From Caryophanales bacterium UBA1709 (GTDB taxonomy: Bacteria; Bacillota_I; Bacilli_A; RFN20; UBA1709), in contig DCJD01000011.1 in the NCBI GenBank assembly GCA_002317215.1, positions 1 through 9,293 of the forward strand: DNA of 9,293 nucleotides. The letters are read 5' to 3'. This document shows, piece by piece, positions 5,783 through 9,293 of the stretch. The notes beneath the pieces are model-generated. The model was not told the origin of the DNA and made no database searches. It saw nothing but the letters and a program-made list of their open reading frames with translations. The position numbers were made by a program, and so were the translations under genes. Numbering within the stretch: the first letter of the stretch is position 1; every line of letters starts with the position of its first letter.

Positions 5783-7084
5783 ATGGATTACTTTGAATTC
5801 TTAAGCAAGTTTTATGACTCTAAAACCATCTCAGATTTAAAAGAAAGCTTAAATACTAAGCCAATTTTTAGTTTAAGAATAAATCCTACTAAATATCCTA
5901 AATCACTAGATCTATCCAATCTAGAAAAACACCCATACGTAAATAACTGTTATTTATTTGATAAAGAAACTAGTTCCTATGGCAAGCTTATCGAACATGA
6001 TAACGGATGCTATTATATCCAAGATCCAAGTGCAGCAATGGTTGTAAATATATTAGATATTAAAGAAAATGATTTAGTATTTGATATGTGTGCCGCTCCC
6101 GGAGGTAAAATAACTCAAGCATCATTACTAACTAATAATAGTGTTTATTGTAATGATATATCATTTTCTAGATCTCTAGATCTATTAGAAAATATTGAAC
6201 GACTAGGACTATCTAATACTATAATATTTAATGAAGATAGTTCTAAATTATCCCTTAAATTTCAAGGACTTTTCGATAAAGTAATATTAGATAGTCCTTG
6301 TAGTGGCGAAGGAATGTTTAGAAAGAATATTAACATGTTTAATGATTGGAGCATTGAAAAAGTAAACTCTCTAATCCCTATTCAAAAACAATTAATTATG
6401 AATGCTTATAATTTATTAAAGAAAGGTGGAATAATGACTTATTCGACCTGCACCTTTAATAAATTAGAGGATGAAGAGATAGTTCAATACTTATTAGATA
6501 ACACTAATGCTTCTATTATTGAGATTAAAGACATTGATGGAGTTGATTATTCTTCATCTTTAAAAGGAAGCATTCATATCTTCCCAGGACATTTCAAAGG
6601 CGAAGGGCATTATATTGCAAAAATACAATGTAATGATGATCATCAATCAAATACTACATTATTAAAAACTAACATAGATAATAAATCATTTAATATCTAT
6701 AAGAGATTTGAGAAAGAATGTTTAGATATTAATCTAAACAAAGAAGATTTATATATGATTGATAATAATCTATATAAATTACCACCTGATACATATAATA
6801 TTAAAGATTTAAATGTTTTAAAGATTGGATTATATATGGGTGAAGTTAAAGATAATTACTTTATCCCTTCCCATCATCTAGGTAGTAATACTAAAGTTAA
6901 GTGGAAAAACCAAATAGAATTAGATAATAATCAAGTTAAAGATTATATAAAAGGTTTAAGTTTTAAAGTTAGTTCCACTTCTTCCTCTTATCATCAAGTA
7001 TTATACAATTCTAATCCTTTAGGAATCTGTAAAATAGTAAATAATACTTTGAAGAATTTATATCCAAAGAAGTTAAGAAAATAG
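5783..7084 (+). CDS. rsmF: RsmF-like (NOL1/NOP2/Sun family) rRNA cytosine-C5 methyltransferase
   Basis: A 433-residue SAM-dependent RNA m5C methyltransferase. The N-terminal region (SLRINPTK near 30-37) precedes the Rossmann-type catalytic domain. That domain has the SAM loop DMCAAPGGK (101-109), motif IV DSPCSGEGMF (170-179, Cys173), and motif VI YSTCTFNKLEDEE (220-232) with the nucleophile Cys223. FPGHFKGEGHYIAKI (267-281) closes the domain. The C-terminus ends LGICKIVNNTLKNLYPKKLR, which resembles the RNA-binding tail of RsmF-type enzymes. In E. coli RsmF modifies 16S rRNA C1407; the exact target here is not provable, and the paralogue RsmB is less likely because its NusB-like N-terminal domain is absent. 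The ATG has no ribosome site and sits about nine bases from the predicted transcript start. The TAG stop lies inside the bidirectional terminator. It is the only plus-strand gene in the window. Confidence 0.93.
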   Translation: MDYFEFLSKFYDSKTISDLKESLNTKPIFSLRINPTKYPKSLDLSNLEKHPYVNNCYLFDKETSSYGKLIEHDNGCYYIQDPSAAMVVNILDIKENDLVFDMCAAPGGKITQASLLTNNSVYCNDISFSRSLDLLENIERLGLSNTIIFNEDSSKLSLKFQGLFDKVILDSPCSGEGMFRKNINMFNDWSIEKVNSLIPIQKQLIMNAYNLLKKGGIMTYSTCTFNKLEDEEIVQYLLDNTNASIIEIKDIDGVDYSSSLKGSIHIFPGHFKGEGHYIAKIQCNDDHQSNTTLLKTNIDNKSFNIYKRFEKECLDINLNKEDLYMIDNNLYKLPPDTYNIKDLNVLKIGLYMGEVKDNYFIPSHHLGSNTKVKWKNQIELDNNQVKDYIKGLSFKVSSTSSSYHQVLYNSNPLGICKIVNNTLKNLYPKKLRK

Positions 7085-7107
7085 AAAGCAATAAGCTTTC
7101 TATTTTC
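7077..7107. terminator. Bidirectional terminator shared by rsmF and folA
   Basis: A perfect 13-bp stem, GAAAATAGAAAGC with GCTTTCTATTTTC, encloses the loop AATAA. Each arm holds AAAATAG on its own strand, so the T-rich 3' arm serves as part of the T-run in either direction; the plus strand continues with GTTTATAT. Both stop codons lie in the arms: TAG 7082-7084 of the methyltransferase and TAG 7102-7100 of folA. Confidence 0.85.
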
Positions 7108-7561
7108 GTTTATATATTACTACTTTAAATTCTTCAAAGTCTTTAGATTCGGTTTCATTGAAATCTTCTTTAAATTCAGGGAAATAAGTATCTCCAAGAT
7201 ACACTTTTTTAATATGAGATATAACTAGTTTTGATGCATATGGTAAGGCAAGTTTATATATACTAGCTCCACCGATTACAACTAATTCTTCAGCAGTATT
7301 TTGATATCTTTTGAATACTTCAATAGCATCTTTTTCAATAATAACATTATCAATATTAATGTTAGCATCATTGCAACATACTATATTAGTTCTATGTGGT
7401 AAGGGTCTACCAATACTAAGATATGTTGTATAACCCATTAATACAGTTTTATTTAAGGTATATTCTTTAAAATGTTTTAAGTCTTCTTTGATATCCCATG
7501 GAAGTTTTCCATTAGATCCAATAAGATTATTTGGATCAATTGCAACAATAATACTTATCAT
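7100..7561 (-). CDS. folA: Dihydrofolate reductase
   Basis: Reduces dihydrofolate to tetrahydrofolate with NADPH, recycling the folate oxidised by thymidylate synthase. The protein is 153 residues, a normal bacterial length. NNLIGSNGKLPW (11-22) is the Met20-loop region; Asp27 in KEDLKHFK is the catalytic acid. The NADPH site shows MGYTTYLSIGRPLPHRTN (42-59) and VIGGASIY (95-102), and DTYFPEF (124-130) is the usual strand near the end. The ATG overlaps the thyA stop (ATGA, 7561-7558) and GGAAAGG upstream, inside thyA, can serve as ribosome site. It is the last gene of the OB-fold/thyA/folA operon and converges on the methyltransferase. Trimethoprim response cannot be judged from sequence alone. 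There are no signs of a plasmid-type gene; base composition matches the neighbours. Confidence 0.97.
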   Translation of the reverse strand: MISIIVAIDPNNLIGSNGKLPWDIKEDLKHFKEYTLNKTVLMGYTTYLSIGRPLPHRTNIVCCNDANINIDNVIIEKDAIEVFKRYQNTAEELVVIGGASIYKLALPYASKLVISHIKKVYLGDTYFPEFKEDFNETESKDFEEFKVVIYKRK

Positions 7562-8430
7562 ACACTTACCTTTCCTTTGATAGTAGGATATGGATCATAA
7601 CCTATTATTTCAAAATCATCTTTAGTAAATTCTACAATACTATTAACATCTCTTTTAATTAATAGGGTAGGTAAAGGTTTTGGAGTTCTTTGTAATTGTT
7701 CATTAACTTGATCAATATGATCTAAATAAATATGTACATCACCAAATGTATGAATAAATTCACCAGGTTCATATCCACATACTTTAGCAAGCATACAAGT
7801 AAGTAAGGCATAGCTTGCGATATTAAATGGAACTCCTAAAAAGACATCTCCACTTCTTTGATATAATTGACAAGATAATTTCTTAGAATCACTTGAAACA
7901 TAGAATTGCATAAAACTATGACAAGGTGGTAAAGCCATATTATCAACTTCTTTTGGATTCCAAGCACTAATAATATGTCTTCTACTAAATGGATTTTCTT
8001 TTAAATCTTTTTCTAGTTTTAATAATTGATCTACACCTTCAAAATCACGCCATTGTTTGCCATAAACTGGGCCTAAGTTACCATATTTAAGTGCAAAATC
8101 ATGATCAGTTTTAATCTTAGCAATAAATTCATCAATAGTTTCGTTATGATAATCTTTAGATTTTTTATAGGTTTCAAATGGCCATTCATTCCAGATATTA
8201 TTGTTATCTAAAACTAATTGTTCAATATTGGTATTGCCTGATATAAACCATAACAATTCGGATAATATTAATCTAAAAGGAACTTTCTTGGTAGTAAGTA
8301 AAGGAAATCCTTTTGATAAATCATATCTAACTTGGTATCCAAAAGTAGAGATAGTACCAGTACCTGTTCTATCATTTCTTTTAGTTCCGTTTTCTAAGAC
8401 ATATTTAATTAAATCTAAATACTGTTTCAT
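7558..8430 (-). CDS. thyA: Thymidylate synthase
   Basis: Converts dUMP to dTMP using 5,10-methylene-tetrahydrofolate as carbon and hydride donor, releasing dihydrofolate. The protein is 290 residues: longer than the 264 of E. coli ThyA, owing mainly to extra sequence around residues 85-115, and shorter than the 316 of Lactobacillus casei. Motifs are KRNDRTGTGT (17-26, with the phosphate-binding Arg21), LGPVYGKQWRDF (119-130), SRRHI (149-153), the nucleophile Cys170 in ALPPCHSF, and QRSGDVFLGVPFNIASY (191-207). HIYLDHIDQV and the terminal YPTIKGKVSV complete the fold. The start is set by AGGA six bases upstream and an ATGA overlap with the OB-fold gene. It overlaps folA at its end in the same way, so all three proteins are likely made in step. 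No flavin-dependent ThyX is present in the window. Confidence 0.98.
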   Translation of the reverse strand: MKQYLDLIKYVLENGTKRNDRTGTGTISTFGYQVRYDLSKGFPLLTTKKVPFRLILSELLWFISGNTNIEQLVLDNNNIWNEWPFETYKKSKDYHNETIDEFIAKIKTDHDFALKYGNLGPVYGKQWRDFEGVDQLLKLEKDLKENPFSRRHIISAWNPKEVDNMALPPCHSFMQFYVSSDSKKLSCQLYQRSGDVFLGVPFNIASYALLTCMLAKVCGYEPGEFIHTFGDVHIYLDHIDQVNEQLQRTPKPLPTLLIKRDVNSIVEFTKDDFEIIGYDPYPTIKGKVSV

Positions 8431-8702
8431 TTTGTTCCTAAGTAATCTACATCATAACAATCTATATAGAAATCATTATTTGTAGCATTAATCCTCCCTG
8501 ATAAAGATAATATCATACCAACTCTATATTTATTGGTAACATCCTCTGATAAACTTCGCCATATTCGACATTTAATAACATCTTTAGCAAATCTACCATT
8601 AACTTCTTTATAACTGCGTTGTACTTCTAGTAATACGTAATACCCATCATCTTGTAAGAAAGAACTTTTTACCTTTCCTACAACACTTGCTTGATTTAGC
8701 AT
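8427..8702 (-). CDS. Short SSB-like single OB-fold protein
   Basis: A 91-residue protein aligning along its whole length with the OB domain of single-stranded DNA-binding protein. MLNQASVVGKV (1-11) opens like the SSB start, VNGRFAKDVIKCRIWRS (34-50) matches the strand pair with Trp48, and VGMILSLSGRI (61-71) matches the GxxVxVEGRI strand. It ends at YLGTK just after the OB fold. The flexible tail and acidic DDDIPF-type tip that recruit partners to replicative SSB are missing, so it is probably a paralogue and not the main SSB. PriB is a precedent for a lone SSB-derived OB domain. The start is firm: TAGGAGGATACT precedes ATG, and an extended -10 promoter lies just upstream. It is first in the operon with thyA (ATGA overlap) and folA. 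DNA or RNA binding is inferred and the role is unknown. Confidence 0.88.
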   Translation of the reverse strand: MLNQASVVGKVKSSFLQDDGYYVLLEVQRSYKEVNGRFAKDVIKCRIWRSLSEDVTNKYRVGMILSLSGRINATNNDFYIDCYDVDYLGTK

Positions 8703-8731
8703 AGTATCCTCCTAGTTTACGTGTTGGAAAA

Positions 8732-8761
8732 ATTATAGCATAAATTATTATTTATTGTGTA
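8732..8761 (-). promoter_or_regulatory. Promoter of the OB-fold/thyA/folA operon
   Basis: On the minus strand TG-C-TATAAT (8740-8732) is a complete extended -10 element. A four-of-six -35 match, TACACA (8761-8756), lies 18 bases upstream and overlaps the last codons of the preceding gene. Transcription would start near 8725, leaving about 22 bases of leader with TAGGAGGA. Confidence 0.75.
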
Positions 8762-9293
8762 TCTTTAAGACACTAATACTAGAATTAGCAATAATATTTC
8801 CAAAATCTAAGATATCTTGATAGGAAATAGAATTAAAGACATCAATATCATTAAAGAAATTTGTTCCATCTAATGTGTTATCAACAATAGTATCAACTAA
8901 TTCATCGCTATTATCACTTATAGTGTATAAAGAAGCTAGTTTGGCATTCTTTATACTTTCAAAATATTCTTTATTAATATATTTTTTATAGTTTTTGATA
9001 GCTTTCTTAATATTCTTTTCTAATTTATTAATATTTGTTGTATAGGAATATATAAATCCTTCATTAGTTAGTAAATCAAAGTTAATATATCCTCCAAAGC
9101 TTTCCCCAACTATAATGTCTTTATTAGTTTGATTTAGATATGAAATACTATCAAACATAATAGAAGAATATATCTGAGCAATATAACTTTGTTTATTATA
9201 TGTTTCTAAATTATCAAACTTTAAATCAAGTTTGATACTCATATACAACAAATCAGATCCAGTTTTAAGATTAACTTCATCTATCTTTTTAAC
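8748..9293 (-). CDS. Probable M16-family (YfmH-like) protein, C-terminal part
   Basis: The frame is open to the right edge (181 codons, starting VKKIDEVN at 9293), so the N-terminus lies outside. The in-frame ATG at 9242 is probably internal. The pattern resembles the C-terminal half of the M16 peptidase-like YfmF/YfmH group: LLTNEGFIYSYTT resembles the glycine-rich 'REEKGLVYSV' region of M16 C-lobes. A lysine-rich helix (NKLEKNIKKAIKNYKKYI) and KEYFESIKNAKLASLYTI follow, then DGTNFFNDIDVFNSISYQDILDF, where the family has 'i.dyldvl..it.edv'. No HxxEH zinc motif is visible, as expected because that sits in the missing N-terminal half. These proteins may be inactive or associated with translation-factor modification in some Firmicutes. 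It ends 23 bases before the promoter region of the OB-fold operon without a convincing terminator, so read-through is possible. The call is from pattern memory and is moderate. Confidence 0.6.
   Translation of the reverse strand, partial: VKKIDEVNLKTGSDLLYMSIKLDLKFDNLETYNKQSYIAQIYSSIMFDSISYLNQTNKDIIVGESFGGYINFDLLTNEGFIYSYTTNINKLEKNIKKAIKNYKKYINKEYFESIKNAKLASLYTISDNSDELVDTIVDNTLDGTNFFNDIDVFNSISYQDILDFGNIIANSSISVLKIHNK

Noticed and set aside
8201..8485. Plus-strand open frame of 94 codons across the thyA start and OB-fold gene end
   Set aside because: Antisense across two real, overlapping genes, without signals of its own.
8432..8702. OB-fold protein as a truncated or frameshifted full SSB
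   Set aside because: The gene ends cleanly after the OB domain in an ATGA overlap with thyA, and the following sequence encodes ThyA from its normal first residue, so no lost tail can be seen.
8739..8755. A/T hairpin after the M16-like gene as a terminator
   Set aside because: The stem is only six A/T pairs with no clear T-run, and it lies inside the next operon's promoter; not convincing.
1..9293. Mobile elements, CRISPR arrays, tRNA or rRNA genes, riboswitches
   Set aside because: No transposase or integrase, no regularly spaced repeats, no cloverleaf-type sequence and no leader longer than about 25 bases that could hold a riboswitch were seen.

Overview
The window is one compact, AT-rich bacterial stretch with almost every base used. 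It suggests a low-GC Gram-positive of the Bacilli/Tenericutes-like type (for example the Acholeplasma, Erysipelotrichales or RF39 side of that group). The reasons are strong AAGGAGG-type ribosome sites, TTGATA/TATAAT promoters, very short intergenic gaps and protein sequences closest in style to Firmicutes families. TGA is used as a real stop (ends of thyA and of the OB-fold gene) and tryptophans are TGG, so the Mycoplasma/Spiroplasma code is not in use. The exact taxon cannot be fixed from this sequence.

Layout. (1) 1-1735, minus strand: a glycolytic unit, gapA then pgk (pgk runs off the left edge), with a near-consensus promoter before gapA and a terminator-like hairpin wedged between the two genes. 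(2) 1736-5748, minus strand: a four-gene operon read in the order pdp (pyrimidine-nucleoside phosphorylase), a Na+/phosphate cotransporter-like protein with a PhoU-like tail, a LURP-one-related (LOR) protein, and an unrecognised small membrane protein, closed by a terminator. (3) 5749-7107, plus strand: an RsmF-like rRNA m5C methyltransferase, divergent from pdp across about 60 bases that hold two back-to-back promoters and a 10-bp inverted repeat. It ends in a bidirectional terminator. (4) 7100-8761, minus strand: an operon of a 91-residue SSB-like OB-fold protein, thyA and folA joined by ATGA overlaps, converging on the methyltransferase. (5) 8748-9293, minus strand: the C-terminal part of a probable M16 (YfmH-like) peptidase-family protein that enters from the right edge.

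Functionally, gapA/pgk form the first ATP-yielding part of lower glycolysis. Pdp consumes inorganic phosphate and its coupled neighbour probably moves phosphate. ThyA makes dTMP and oxidises methylene-tetrahydrofolate to dihydrofolate, which FolA reduces again. The OB-fold protein translated just before ThyA is the least explained partner.

There is no mobile element, CRISPR array, tRNA, rRNA or gene-free stretch above 300 bases. I saw no clear evidence of a wholly new system. The best leads are the SSB-like protein tied to thyA/folA, the LOR plus membrane-protein pair behind a phosphate transporter, and a palindrome that ends two convergent genes symmetrically.
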